From Amycolatopsis viridis (lineage in GTDB: Bacteria; Actinomycetota; Actinomycetes; Mycobacteriales; Pseudonocardiaceae), in the NCBI RefSeq assembly GCF_011758765.1, contig NZ_JAANOU010000001.1, positions 2,666,001 through 2,730,000 on the forward strand: a DNA stretch of 64,000 nucleotides, in the 5' to 3' direction. The notes below the pieces were generated by a model, which was not told the origin of the DNA, ran no database searches, and saw only the letters and a program-made list of their open reading frames with translations. Positions 38,205 to 47,241 of this stretch are shown here, in pieces; positions within the stretch are counted from its first letter, which is position 1; each line of letters begins with the position of its first letter. A program made the position numbers and the translations under genes.

Positions 38205-38312
38205 CCGCAGGGCCCCGCACGGCACCCGTTTCGAGCAAGCCCCGCCCTCCCCGACCCGCACACCCCCGCAACCGGTGTGCCCGCCAGCAAGGACAGCACG
38301 GCGTTGACGATC

Positions 38313-39203
38313 ATGGATTCGCACAGTCCCGTCGCCGATTACGAGAACCTCGGCGACGCGTTCGCCTTCGCCGCCGCGCGCCCGCCCCGCCGCGGTCCCG
38401 ACCCGCGTGTCACGATCGTGGTGCCGGCGAAGAACGAGGCGGCGAACCTGCGCGAGGTCCTGCCCGAGCTGCCGCCCGTGCACGAGGTGCTGGTCGTCGA
38501 CGCCGACACCGGGGACGGCACCCCGCAGGTGGCGCGGGAGGTACGCCCGGGCGTCCGGGTGATCAAGCAGACCCGCCGCGGCAAGGGCAATGCGCTGGCC
38601 TGTGGTTTTCTCGCCGCGTCCGGCGACGTGATCGTGATGTTCGACGCCGACGGCTCGGCCGACCCGGCGGAGATCCCGCGGTTCGTGGAGGCGCTCACCG
38701 GCGGTGCCGACTTCGCCAAGGGCACCCGCTTCGCCCCAGGTGGCGGCAGCCACGACATCACCCACCTCCGTGCCGCGGGGAACGCCGGGCTCAACCGCCT
38801 GTCCAACACGCTGTTCAGCGCCGGGTTCACCGATCTCTGTTACGGCTACAACGCGTTCTGGCGCGATCTGGTTGCCTCGCTGAACCTGCCGCCGGTGTTC
38901 GCGCCTGCCGGTGAGGAGATGCTGTGGGGGGACGGCTTCGAGATCGAGACCGTCATCAACTGCCGGATGGCCGCGCTGGGCCTGTGGATCACCGAGGTGC
39001 CCAGCGTCGAGCGGCGCCGCCTGCACGGCGAGACCAACCTGCGTACCTTCGCCGACGGCGGCCGGGTGCTGCGCACCCTGATGGCCGAGTGGCAGCGGGT
39101 CGGCCGGCAGCGCCGCCGCCGCCGGTTCGGCCTGTTCAGCCCCGAGCCGGTCGCGGGCATCGCGGCCCCGCTCGCGCTGGAAACGGGGGCGCCGGAAGCA
39201 TGA
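38313..39203 (+). CDS. GT2 family glycosyltransferase
   Basis: The 296-residue cytoplasmic protein has a GT-A fold: VTIVVPAKNEAANL, VLVVDADTGDGT, RRGKGNALACGFLAASGD, and the metal site VIVMFDADGSADP. This is like dolichol-phosphate mannose synthase and similar enzymes. Two starts are possible: the ATG at 38313, chosen because AAGGA lies upstream, or a GTG at 38277. Its stop overlaps the start of the next gene. It may load a sugar onto polyprenyl phosphate or extend the repeat unit. Confidence 0.9.
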   Translation: MDSHSPVADYENLGDAFAFAAARPPRRGPDPRVTIVVPAKNEAANLREVLPELPPVHEVLVVDADTGDGTPQVAREVRPGVRVIKQTRRGKGNALACGFLAASGDVIVMFDADGSADPAEIPRFVEALTGGADFAKGTRFAPGGGSHDITHLRAAGNAGLNRLSNTLFSAGFTDLCYGYNAFWRDLVASLNLPPVFAPAGEEMLWGDGFEIETVINCRMAALGLWITEVPSVERRRLHGETNLRTFADGGRVLRTLMAEWQRVGRQRRRRRFGLFSPEPVAGIAAPLALETGAPEA

Positions 39204-41356
39204 CCTCGTTCGACACCAGCGTGGTGATCTGCGCCTACACCGAGGGCCGCTGGGCGGATCTGGCGGCGGCGGTCGCCTCGGCCCGCGACCAGTCGGTGCC
39301 GCCCCGCGAGATCATCGTGGTCATCGATCACAACCCGGAACTGGAGCGGCGGGCCGCCGCCGAGTTCGTCGGGGTCACGGTGGTGCCCAGCACCGGACGG
39401 CGGGGCCTGTCCGGCGCCCGCAACACCGCCGTGGCGCTCGCCAAGGGCGAGATCATCGCGTTCCTCGACGACGACGCCGAGGCCGCACCGGACTGGCTGG
39501 AACAGCTGCTGGCCGGCTACCGCGACCGGGACGTACTGGCCGTCGGCGGGGCGGCCCGGCCACGCTGGCCCGGTGGGCGGCGGCCGGCGAAACTGCCCGC
39601 CGGGCGCGGGTCGGTCACCGGTGAGCTGGACTGGGTGGTCGGCTGCACCTACACCGGTCAGCCCACCGCGGAGGAACCGGTGCGGAACCTGATGGGCTGC
39701 AACATGTCCTTCCGCCGCGAGGCGTTCACGCTCGCCGGCCCGTTCGCCGAGGACCTGGGCCGCATCGGGCGCACCCCGCTGGGCTGCGAGGAGACCGAGC
39801 TGTGCATCCGGCTGCGCCAGGCGCATCCCGGCGCGCGGATCGTGTTCCGGCCGCAGGCCGTGGTGCGCCACCGCGTCACCCCGGACCGCACCACCTGGGC
39901 CTACCTGCGCCACCGGGGCTGGGGCGAGGGACTGTCCAAGGCGTACGTCTCGCGGCTGGTCGGCAGCGAGGCCGCGCTGGCCACCGAGCGGGACTACCTG
40001 AGCCGGATCATTCCCGCGGCCGTGGTCCGCGAGCTCGGTTGGCTCGCCCTCGGCCGGACGGCCGGCGCCTCCGGCGTGCTCGGGCTGGTGACCGTGGTGT
40101 CCGCGACCGCGGCCGGCTACCTGCGTGGCAAGGTCCAGGTCCGCCCGCCCCGGCCGCGCCCCGTGCCGTCGCTGGTGCACGGCCCGATCCACATCGCCAC
40201 GGTCGACGCGCGCACCGCACCCGAGGAACTGCCCGTGCCGGAGCGGCCGGTGGGCCGGTACCGGGCCGCGCAGGTGCTCGTCCGCGACGGCGACCGCACC
40301 GTGGACGTGCTGCTGCTGCCGGTCGAGCGGGGCGTCGTTCGGCTGCCGAAACCGGCCACCGCGCCCGCCCCGCGGCGGCGCCCGGAGGTCACCCGGCCGC
40401 CGGTCAGCGTGGTCATCCCGACGGCCTACCGCAAGCGGCAGGCCGTCGTCAGCGCCCGGGCGGCGCTCCAGGCCGGCTATCCGGACCTCGAGGTGATCGT
40501 CGTGGACAACCTGCCGCGGCTGCCCGGTGGCGACGACGGGCTGCGTGGCGAGGTGGAGGCGCTGGGCGCCCGCTACGTGGTCGAGCCGCGCCAGGGCGTC
40601 AGCGTCGCGCGCAACACCGGCGCCCGCCTCGCCCGCCACGACCTGATCGCGTTCGTCGACGAGAACATCACCGTGGAGCCCGGCTGGTTCGACGCGGTCA
40701 CCGAGGAGTTCGCCGCCGACCCGTCGGTGGGCTGCGTGACCTCGCTGGTGCTGCCGGCCAGCCTGGAGACCGACGCGGAGGTCCTGTTCGAACGGCTCAA
40801 GGGCTACAGCAACGCGGTGCGGTGGCAGCGCATCGACCGTGACACCGCCCGCGAGGACCCGCTCTACCCGCTGTCCATGGCGCGTTACGGCCCGGGCAGC
40901 TGCGCGACCTGGCGGCGCGAGGTGTTCGAGGAGCTCGGCGGGTTCGACCCGCTGCTCGGCGCGGGCACGCCGACGATGGCGGGGGAGGACCTGGACCTGT
41001 TCGTGCGGCTGGCCCAGGCCGGCGGTGCGGTGGTGCACACCCCGCACGCCGTGGCCCGGCACATCCACCGCGCGGACTGGCTGGAGCTGCGCGAGCGGAT
41101 GCGCGGCTACGGCGTCGGCCTGGCCGCGATGCTGATGCTGTCCGTGCGGCGCCGCCCGGTCACCGCGTTCTCGATCCTGCGCCGGGTACCGCGCGGCGTG
41201 GCGCGGCTCGCGGCCCGCACCCCCGAACTCCCGCTGTCCGACCGGGCCGCCCGGTCCCGGTTGCGCCAGCTGCGCCGCGACGAACGCCTCGGTCTGCTCG
41301 GCGGTGCCGGTGCGCTGGTGCGGGCCCGGCGCGTGGGCGGAACCGGCCGCCCCTGA
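39200..41356 (+). CDS. Two-domain GT2 glycosyltransferase fusion
   Basis: The 718-residue protein contains two GT-A glycosyltransferase domains. The first (about 1-250) has VVICAYTEGRWADL, the metal site FLDDDAEAAPDW, and the acceptor motif GCEETELCIRL. A helical linker with a weak hydrophobic stretch follows. The second (about 400-640) has VSVVIPTAYRKRQ, IAFVDENITVEPGWF, where DEN replaces the DxD, and GEDLDLFVRL. Such a fusion could add two sugars in sequence. The second metal site is unusual, so that domain may have altered activity. ATGA overlap with the preceding GT2 gene shows coupling. Confidence 0.9.
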   Translation: MTSFDTSVVICAYTEGRWADLAAAVASARDQSVPPREIIVVIDHNPELERRAAAEFVGVTVVPSTGRRGLSGARNTAVALAKGEIIAFLDDDAEAAPDWLEQLLAGYRDRDVLAVGGAARPRWPGGRRPAKLPAGRGSVTGELDWVVGCTYTGQPTAEEPVRNLMGCNMSFRREAFTLAGPFAEDLGRIGRTPLGCEETELCIRLRQAHPGARIVFRPQAVVRHRVTPDRTTWAYLRHRGWGEGLSKAYVSRLVGSEAALATERDYLSRIIPAAVVRELGWLALGRTAGASGVLGLVTVVSATAAGYLRGKVQVRPPRPRPVPSLVHGPIHIATVDARTAPEELPVPERPVGRYRAAQVLVRDGDRTVDVLLLPVERGVVRLPKPATAPAPRRRPEVTRPPVSVVIPTAYRKRQAVVSARAALQAGYPDLEVIVVDNLPRLPGGDDGLRGEVEALGARYVVEPRQGVSVARNTGARLARHDLIAFVDENITVEPGWFDAVTEEFAADPSVGCVTSLVLPASLETDAEVLFERLKGYSNAVRWQRIDRDTAREDPLYPLSMARYGPGSCATWRREVFEELGGFDPLLGAGTPTMAGEDLDLFVRLAQAGGAVVHTPHAVARHIHRADWLELRERMRGYGVGLAAMLMLSVRRRPVTAFSILRRVPRGVARLAARTPELPLSDRAARSRLRQLRRDERLGLLGGAGALVRARRVGGTGRP

Positions 41357-41387
41357 TGATGGCGGGCGACGGGCAGGAAGGGCACGT

Positions 41388-41747
41388 GTGGTCGAGCAGC
41401 AGCTGAGGATCCGGCGGTACACCGCCTACGGGCTGCTTGCCGTCTGCCTCGTCACGATCGTCCTGGTCTGGTCCGGTTCCGGTGTTGTGCTGCGGCCACC
41501 GGCGGTCCTGTTGTTCGTCCTCACCGCGCCCGGCTGGGCGCTGATTTCCTACGTCAACGTGCGGCACCTGTCGGTCACCTGGATCAGCGCGGTCGGCATC
41601 TCGCTGGCGATCGCGCTGATCGTGGCGCAGGTCCTGGTGCTCACGCACACCTGGCACCCGGAGGCGGCGGTGGTGGTGCTCGCGGCCATCACGACGATCC
41701 CGCTGGTGCACCACGTCCTGCGCAGCCGCCCGGGCGGGGCCCGATGA
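41388..41747 (+). CDS. Small three-helix membrane protein
   Basis: The 119-residue protein has three hydrophobic segments (about 14-32, 36-55 and 66-100) and a short basic tail. The GTG at 41388 has AGGAAGGG upstream. Its last codons overlap the start of the flippase gene. No family is recognised. Its place between glycosyltransferase and flippase suggests an accessory role in export or assembly of the polysaccharide. Confidence 0.7.
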   Translation: MVEQQLRIRRYTAYGLLAVCLVTIVLVWSGSGVVLRPPAVLLFVLTAPGWALISYVNVRHLSVTWISAVGISLAIALIVAQVLVLTHTWHPEAAVVVLAAITTIPLVHHVLRSRPGGAR

Positions 41748-42985
41748 CGGTCGGCAGGGAGACGGCCCCGGGGAAGGGCATGGTGGCCGACGGCCTGGCG
41801 CTGTCGGCCTCGGCCGCGATCACCGCCCTCGCCGGGATGATCGGCTGGGTGCTGGCCGCGCGGCTGCTGCCCGCCGCGGAGGTGGGCGACACCTCGGCGT
41901 TCGTGTCCGGGTTCCTGCTGGTGGCCGGCATCGCCGAACTCGGACTCGGCCCGGCGATCCTGCGCTGGCTGCCGCGCGCCGGGGCGCACCGGCCGCGGCT
42001 GCTGTTGCGGACCTACCTGTCCGTGCTGGCCGGTGGCGTGGTGGGTTCGCTCGTGTTCGTCCTCGTGCCGGCCGGGGCGGAGGTCGTGGACCGGGTCCCC
42101 GCCGGCGCCGCCTGGTTCCTGGTTGCCGGGATCGGCTGGACCCTGTTCCAGTTCCAGGACGCGGTGCTCACCGCGCTCGGCCTGGCCCGCTGGGTCCCGG
42201 TGGAGAACAGCGCGTTCAGCGTGGCGCGGCTGGGCCTGCTGGCCGGGCTGGGCGCGGTCGCCGGCGCGCTCGGGCTGGTGTTGTCGTGGGCCGTGCCGAC
42301 GCTGATCGGCGTCGTGGTCGTGACGGTTCTCGTCGCCCGGTCGGTGCGCCGCACCTCCCCGGGCCTCGCGCCGGGCGTGCTGCCGGACCGGCGCGAGGTG
42401 CTGCGGCTGCTCGCGCCGTCCTACCCGGCCATGGTGTGCGTGGTCGTGCTCTACAACCTGGTGCCGCTGATCGTGCTGCACCGCTTCGGCGCCGAGGCCA
42501 ACGCCGTCTTCTTCGTGGTCTGGACCGCGATCAACGCGCTCGACGTGGCGGCGACCGCGTTCGTCAACCCGCTCGTGGTGCGGCTGTCCGCCGAACCCGG
42601 GCACGCCCGCTCGCTGGTCACCGGCGCGGGCAAGCGCCTCGCGCTCGTCTTCGTGCCCCTGCTCGCCGTCGGTGCGCTGCTGGCGTGGGTGATGCTCGCG
42701 ATCTTCGGCCCGGAGTACACCGCCGGCGCCGGCCTGCTGCGCGTGCTGCTCGCGGCCCAGGTGCCGCGCCTGGTCGTGGTGCTGGGGGTGGCGGTGCACC
42801 TGGCCGCCGGCCGCGGCGCGGGGGTGGCGCTGCTGCAGGCCGTCACCGCCGCTTCCGCCGTGCTGCTCGCGCTGCTGGTGCCGGCCGAATCCGGGTTCGG
42901 CGTCGGCATGCTCGTCGTCCAGGCGGTGATCGCCGCGGCGGTGCTGGTGGACCTGCGGCGCCGGCTGTCCGGGGTGCGCCCGTGA
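41744..42985 (+). CDS. Oligosaccharide flippase (Wzx/MVF-like)
   Basis: The 413-residue protein has about twelve hydrophobic segments, fitting the polysaccharide-export (MATE/MVF) superfamily that flips lipid-linked oligosaccharides. The N-terminal pattern, IGWVLAARLLPAAEVGDTSA with LGLGPAILRWLP, is typical. It overlaps the genes on both sides by four bases. Its presence with a WbaP-like enzyme suggests a Wzx/Wzy-type pathway. An obvious Wzy polymerase is not named here, but the next membrane protein could serve. Confidence 0.85.
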   Translation: MTVGRETAPGKGMVADGLALSASAAITALAGMIGWVLAARLLPAAEVGDTSAFVSGFLLVAGIAELGLGPAILRWLPRAGAHRPRLLLRTYLSVLAGGVVGSLVFVLVPAGAEVVDRVPAGAAWFLVAGIGWTLFQFQDAVLTALGLARWVPVENSAFSVARLGLLAGLGAVAGALGLVLSWAVPTLIGVVVVTVLVARSVRRTSPGLAPGVLPDRREVLRLLAPSYPAMVCVVVLYNLVPLIVLHRFGAEANAVFFVVWTAINALDVAATAFVNPLVVRLSAEPGHARSLVTGAGKRLALVFVPLLAVGALLAWVMLAIFGPEYTAGAGLLRVLLAAQVPRLVVVLGVAVHLAAGRGAGVALLQAVTAASAVLLALLVPAESGFGVGMLVVQAVIAAAVLVDLRRRLSGVRP

Positions 42986-45006
42986 CCGAACCGCCCACCC
43001 GGTCCCTGCGCCCGGACCGGCCGCTGCGCCCGTCGCCCTGGCCGCGTGAACCGCTGCGCTTCCCGCAGCCGCCGCCGGGCACCCCGACCCGCTACATCCC
43101 CGCCTCCGGCCGCCTCGCGCCGGCGAAACCGCCGGAGTCCCCGGAGTCGCGGGAGTCACCGGAGTCACCGTCCCGCGCGGGCGGCTCGCGTCCCCGGCGG
43201 GGTGCCGGGGCGGGGCGGCCCGGGTTCCTCGCCGACCCGTTCTTCGGCCCCGGCCTCGCCGCGGTCGCGGTGGTGCTGTGGATCGTCGGGCTGCACCCGG
43301 TCCCGCCCGAGGCGATCGGCGGGCTCGGGCTCGTCGCCGAGCTGTCGGTGCCGACGTTGCTGTCCTATCCGCTGCTGGTCGCGGCGGTGGTGCTGGAACT
43401 GCTGCGCTACCGGCCGCGCACCTGGCTGCTCTCGCTCTACACGCTCGTGGGCGTGCTCGGCGTCTACGGGCTGCAACCCGCGGTCGAGGAGGTCGCGCGG
43501 CTGCCGGTGGCGTGGCTGCACGCCGGGTTCGCCGATTACATCGCCACCCACGGCGACATCCTGCACGACTACGACGCCCGGTTCTCGTGGGCCGGGTTCT
43601 TCTCCCTGGTCGCGATGATCACGCGCGCGGCCGGGATGCCGGACGCGGTCCCGTTCCTGAACTGGGCCCCGGTCGTGCTGTCCGGCCTGGCGGTGCTCGG
43701 GGTGCGCGCGCTGGCCGTGTCCGCGCTGGGCAACCGGCGCGCGGCGTGGCTCGCGCCGTGGCTCTACCTGGTCGCGAACTGGACCGAACAGGACTACTTC
43801 TCCCCGCAGGGCACCGCGATGGTGCTGCTGCTCGCCGCGCTGGCGCTGACCTTCCGGCACCTGGTGCGGCCGCGGCTGACCGAACCGGTCAAGGCACGCC
43901 TGCGCGCCCGGCTCGCGCCGCGCTCGAGCCCGAAGGCGCGGCTGGTCGCGCAGGGCGCGGTGGTCCTGATCGGGCTGGCGCTGGCCCCCACGCACCAGCT
44001 CACGCCGTTCGTGCTCGGCGTGCTGCTGCTGCTCCTGCTGGTGTTCGGGCGGCTGTGGCCGGCGTGGGTGCCGTTCGTCATCCTCGGCGGCGCGGTGGTG
44101 TGGTTCTCGCTGGGCGCCTCGGAGTTCTGGAGCGGGCAGCTGGTCCAGATGATCCTCAGCCCGCTCGGCGACGTCGGGTCCTCGGTGGACCAGGGGATCG
44201 TGGCCCGGTTCGCCGGCAGCCCGGGGCGGCTCGTGGTGCTGACGGTGCGCATCGGCATCACCCTGTGCGTCGCCGGGCTGTCCGCCTACGGGATCTGGCT
44301 CATGCGCCGCGACAACCTCAAGTCCTGGCTGCTGCCGGCGCTGAGCATCGCGCCGTTCGGGCTCGCCGTCGCCCAGCCCTACGGCGGCGAGGTCTTCATG
44401 CGCTGCTTCCTGTTCTCGCTGCCGGTCATGGCGCTGCCCGCCTCGCTCGCGCTGGAGAAGGCCGTCACCGCGGCGCGGCGGCTGCGCTGGCGCAACCGGC
44501 CCGCCCGCACCGTGCTGACCGCGGCGGTGCCGTGGGTCGTGCTCACCGGGCTGCTCGCCGCGACCGTCACCGCCCGCGGGGGCAACGACGCCTACGTCAG
44601 TTTCCACGACAGCGACATCGCCGCGGCGAGCTGGGCGGTGCAGCAGGCGCAGCCCGGGCAGCGGGTCGATTCGCTGGTCAACTCGGTGCCGTTGCAGTTC
44701 GCCCGGGTGGGCGAGGTGTCGCAGTACGAGGTCGACGGCTACTGCGAGGGTGCGATGGCCGACGTACCCGCACTGGTCGCGTGCCTGCGCGGCAAGGGCC
44801 CGGACTATCTTGTCCTCACCGAGCCGCAGTGGGCCTACCTGAAGATCTTCGACCAGGTCCCCGACACCTTCGGCGCCGACCTCGTCCGCGAGCTCGAGGC
44901 GACCGGGGTGTACCACCTGGTGTTCGACGATCGCGGGTCGCTGGTGCTCGGCCGGACGACGCCCGCCGACAGGTTCGTGCAGGGCAGTGGCGGAGGGAAC
45001 ACGTGA
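42982..45006 (+). CDS. Large polytopic membrane protein, possible polymerase or GT-C
   Basis: The 674-residue protein has a Pro-rich cytoplasmic N-terminus (about 85 residues, with repeated PES units), then roughly ten to twelve membrane helices, and a C-terminal soluble region of about 140 residues (from GGNDAYVSFHDSDIAAASWA onward). This layout is typical of actinobacterial GT-C glycosyltransferases or O-antigen polymerases. An acidic loop motif is visible early (DILHDYDARFSW). The GTG overlaps the flippase stop. It likely polymerises or glycosylates the flipped repeat unit outside the membrane. Confidence 0.75.
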   Translation: MTEPPTRSLRPDRPLRPSPWPREPLRFPQPPPGTPTRYIPASGRLAPAKPPESPESRESPESPSRAGGSRPRRGAGAGRPGFLADPFFGPGLAAVAVVLWIVGLHPVPPEAIGGLGLVAELSVPTLLSYPLLVAAVVLELLRYRPRTWLLSLYTLVGVLGVYGLQPAVEEVARLPVAWLHAGFADYIATHGDILHDYDARFSWAGFFSLVAMITRAAGMPDAVPFLNWAPVVLSGLAVLGVRALAVSALGNRRAAWLAPWLYLVANWTEQDYFSPQGTAMVLLLAALALTFRHLVRPRLTEPVKARLRARLAPRSSPKARLVAQGAVVLIGLALAPTHQLTPFVLGVLLLLLLVFGRLWPAWVPFVILGGAVVWFSLGASEFWSGQLVQMILSPLGDVGSSVDQGIVARFAGSPGRLVVLTVRIGITLCVAGLSAYGIWLMRRDNLKSWLLPALSIAPFGLAVAQPYGGEVFMRCFLFSLPVMALPASLALEKAVTAARRLRWRNRPARTVLTAAVPWVVLTGLLAATVTARGGNDAYVSFHDSDIAAASWAVQQAQPGQRVDSLVNSVPLQFARVGEVSQYEVDGYCEGAMADVPALVACLRGKGPDYLVLTEPQWAYLKIFDQVPDTFGADLVRELEATGVYHLVFDDRGSLVLGRTTPADRFVQGSGGGNT

Positions 45007-45566
45007 GCGAGACCCGGACCCTGGGACGCCGGCTGCGCGATCAGGTCCACATCGAGCTGTGGGCGACGACGGTCGGCGCGTTCGTCAACGGGGTGCTCGG
45101 CAGCGCGCTGATGCCGCGACCGCTGCGGCTGCTCGGCTATCGCGCGCTCGGCGCCCGCGTGCGCTCCGGCAACATCTTCCCCGGGCTGCGCATCTACGGC
45201 GCGCTGCGCAACGTCGAGATCGGCCGCCGCACGTTCCTCAACGCCGAGTGCTACCTGGAGGCCCTCGGCCCGATCACCATCGGCGAGGCGTGCCAGTTCG
45301 GCCCGCAGGTCATGATCGTCACCTCGCACCACCGGACCCTGCCCGACGGCCGCGTGTCCCGCGTCGCGGAGGCCAGGCCGGTGGTGATCGGCGACCGGGT
45401 GTGGGTCGGCGCGCGTGCCCAGATCCTGCCCGGGGTGCGCATCGCCGACGACTCGGTGATCGCCGCCGGTGCGGTCGTGGCCCGCGACTGCCCGGTGCCC
45501 GGGGTCTACGCCGGGGTGCCGGCCCGCCTGGTCCGCGAGACGGCCGTCGTCACGGAGCCCGCGTGA
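45003..45566 (+). CDS. Left-handed beta-helix acyltransferase, WcaF-like
   Basis: The 187-residue protein has hexapeptide repeats (VEIGRRTFLNAECYLE, ITIGEACQFGPQVMI), the HHRTLPDG segment, and VVIGDRVWVGARAQILPGVR. It matches colanic acid O-acetyltransferases such as WcaF. It probably acetylates a sugar of the repeat unit using acetyl-CoA. The GTG start overlaps the previous stop, and its own stop overlaps the next GTG. Confidence 0.9.
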   Translation: MSETRTLGRRLRDQVHIELWATTVGAFVNGVLGSALMPRPLRLLGYRALGARVRSGNIFPGLRIYGALRNVEIGRRTFLNAECYLEALGPITIGEACQFGPQVMIVTSHHRTLPDGRVSRVAEARPVVIGDRVWVGARAQILPGVRIADDSVIAAGAVVARDCPVPGVYAGVPARLVRETAVVTEPA

Positions 45567-45793
45567 GCCCGGCCGACTGGCTCACCCTGTGCACCGCGGT
45601 CGCCGGGGTGGCCCTGCTGGTGGTGCTCGTGGTGCGGACCGTGCTCAAGGAGATCGCGGTCGGGCGCCGCTCGACGGATTCGGCGTCCGCGCGGGACCGC
45701 CGGATCCGCACGCTCGACCTGGTCGCGGTGGCGCTGACGGTGCTGACCGCGGCCGGCGCGGTGTGGCGGATCGTGGTGGGTCTCGCGGTGTGA
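45563..45793 (+). CDS. Small two-helix membrane protein
   Basis: The 76-residue protein has two hydrophobic helices (LTLCTAVAGVALLVVLVVRT and LVAVALTVLTAAGAVWRIVV) joined by a basic loop. The GTG overlaps the acyltransferase stop, so it is co-translated. It ends the plus-strand polysaccharide operon, five bases before the stop of the convergent hydrolase gene. No family is recognised. It could be a small partner in the export or polymerase complex. Confidence 0.65.
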   Translation: MSPADWLTLCTAVAGVALLVVLVVRTVLKEIAVGRRSTDSASARDRRIRTLDLVAVALTVLTAAGAVWRIVVGLAV

Positions 45794-45798
45794 TCCGG

Positions 45799-47190
45799 TC
45801 AGTGCGGCAGCAGGATCGCCAGCGGTGGCAGTCGCAGGCTGACCCCGCCGGTCCGCAGGAGCTGGGGCGTGCTCCGCGGATTGACCGTGACCTGCCCGCG
45901 CGGCGTGCTGAACTGCACCGCGTGCGCCGGCCGGGCCACGTCGACCAGCCCGGCCCGCAGCCGCGGCGCGAGCCAGGTCCAGGCCGCGGTCAGGCTCATC
46001 GGCCGCAACCGGTCCACGCCCGGCCGCGCCTCCGACCACAACGCGGCGTAGGGCAGGTCGTCGCTGGCCTCCGGCTGCCACAACAGCATCGCGGCGGCAC
46101 CGGCCTCCTCGGCCCAGGCCACCGCGTCCAAAGTGGCCACCGCGCGCGCCTGGTCCACCGGTGGCGCGGCCTGCGCGGTGCCGGCGCTGCGGGTGAGGGC
46201 GGTGCCGGCCGGGAGCGTGGTGTCCGGGGCCTTGCCGTCCGGGGGTTTGGGGTCCGGCGGTTTGCTGTCCGGGTAGAACTCCGACCACCACACCGGCAGC
46301 CCGGTGACCCCGCGGGCCCAGCGGGTCGCGTCGGCGTAGATCTGGGACGCCTTGTCCGGCGTGGTGATCAGGCCCTTGTCGCGGGTGCCGGTGGAGGCGT
46401 CCAGCGCGACGAAATCGCCGCCGTGCTTGTGCTCGTTCCAGTACGACACGACGTCCAGCGACCGCTGGTCGACCACGCCGTACGGGCCGCGCAACTGCGA
46501 CGGGTGATCGGTTGCCGCCGGCGCGGACCAGCTGGTCAGCACCACGTACGGGCCGCCGATGCGGGCGTCCGGCCGCACCCGTTTCACCGCGTCGTAGACC
46601 TGGTTGTACAGGTCGGTGTAGGCCGCCACGTCCCAGTTGTCGCGGGCGGCGTTCCAGAAGCCCTTGAGCTCGTTCCACACCTGGAAGTACTGGACCTGGG
46701 GATAGCGCTGGGCGACCTGCGCGGACAGGCGGGCGAAGTCGGCGAAGTGCGCCCGCAGCGGCGCCGCGGCCAGATTGTCCCAGTTGGTCGTGCCGATCGC
46801 ACCGCCCTTCATCCAATCCGGAGCGCAGCACAAGGTGATCACCGGTGTGCCGCCGGTTCGCTCGATCAGGTCCATTCGTTCGTCCAATCGGGACCAGTCG
46901 TAGCGGCCGGGTGCGGGCTCGGGATTGCCCACGCCGAAGCCCATGATGTGCTGGTTCTGCAGCATCGGTGTGGCGCCCAGGATCTGCTCGCCGCTCTGCC
47001 GCTGTCCGGGTGTGAGCCACGAGTCCAAGCTGTACTGTGCGTGCGTCACCCCGAGGACCAGACCACCCTCGCCGGGATGCAGCACCACGGGCGGTGGCTC
47101 CGGGGTTCGGTCGGACTTCCCCGGAGGCCAGCTGAACAGCCCCGCCACCAGCAGGGCGACCATCGCTACGATCCCCACGCGAGCCAGCAT
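45799..47190 (-). CDS. Secreted or anchored clan GH-A glycoside hydrolase
   Basis: The 463-residue protein has an N-terminal signal anchor (VGIVAMVALLVAGLF) and a (beta/alpha)8 fold similar to GH39-type enzymes. The acid/base Glu is E174 in FQVWNELKGFW, and the likely nucleophile is E304 in VWWSEFYPD. A Pro/Lys/Asp-rich insertion (PPDPKPPDGK) follows the nucleophile strand. It is on the opposite strand inside the polysaccharide locus, so it may trim or release the polymer. It has no clear ribosome binding site, and a leaderless start is possible. Confidence 0.8.
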   Translation of the reverse strand: MLARVGIVAMVALLVAGLFSWPPGKSDRTPEPPPVVLHPGEGGLVLGVTHAQYSLDSWLTPGQRQSGEQILGATPMLQNQHIMGFGVGNPEPAPGRYDWSRLDERMDLIERTGGTPVITLCCAPDWMKGGAIGTTNWDNLAAAPLRAHFADFARLSAQVAQRYPQVQYFQVWNELKGFWNAARDNWDVAAYTDLYNQVYDAVKRVRPDARIGGPYVVLTSWSAPAATDHPSQLRGPYGVVDQRSLDVVSYWNEHKHGGDFVALDASTGTRDKGLITTPDKASQIYADATRWARGVTGLPVWWSEFYPDSKPPDPKPPDGKAPDTTLPAGTALTRSAGTAQAAPPVDQARAVATLDAVAWAEEAGAAAMLLWQPEASDDLPYAALWSEARPGVDRLRPMSLTAAWTWLAPRLRAGLVDVARPAHAVQFSTPRGQVTVNPRSTPQLLRTGGVSLRLPPLAILLPH

Positions 47191-47241
47191 GCGTGACCGA
47201 CCACTGTCTTGCCTGTTCAGAGCTACACCCGGAAGGGGGAA

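Noticed and set aside
43135-43175. Short GGAGTC-type repeats at the start of the large membrane protein
   Set aside because: They encode a Pro-Glu-Ser run in a disordered N-terminus and are ordinary low-complexity coding sequence.
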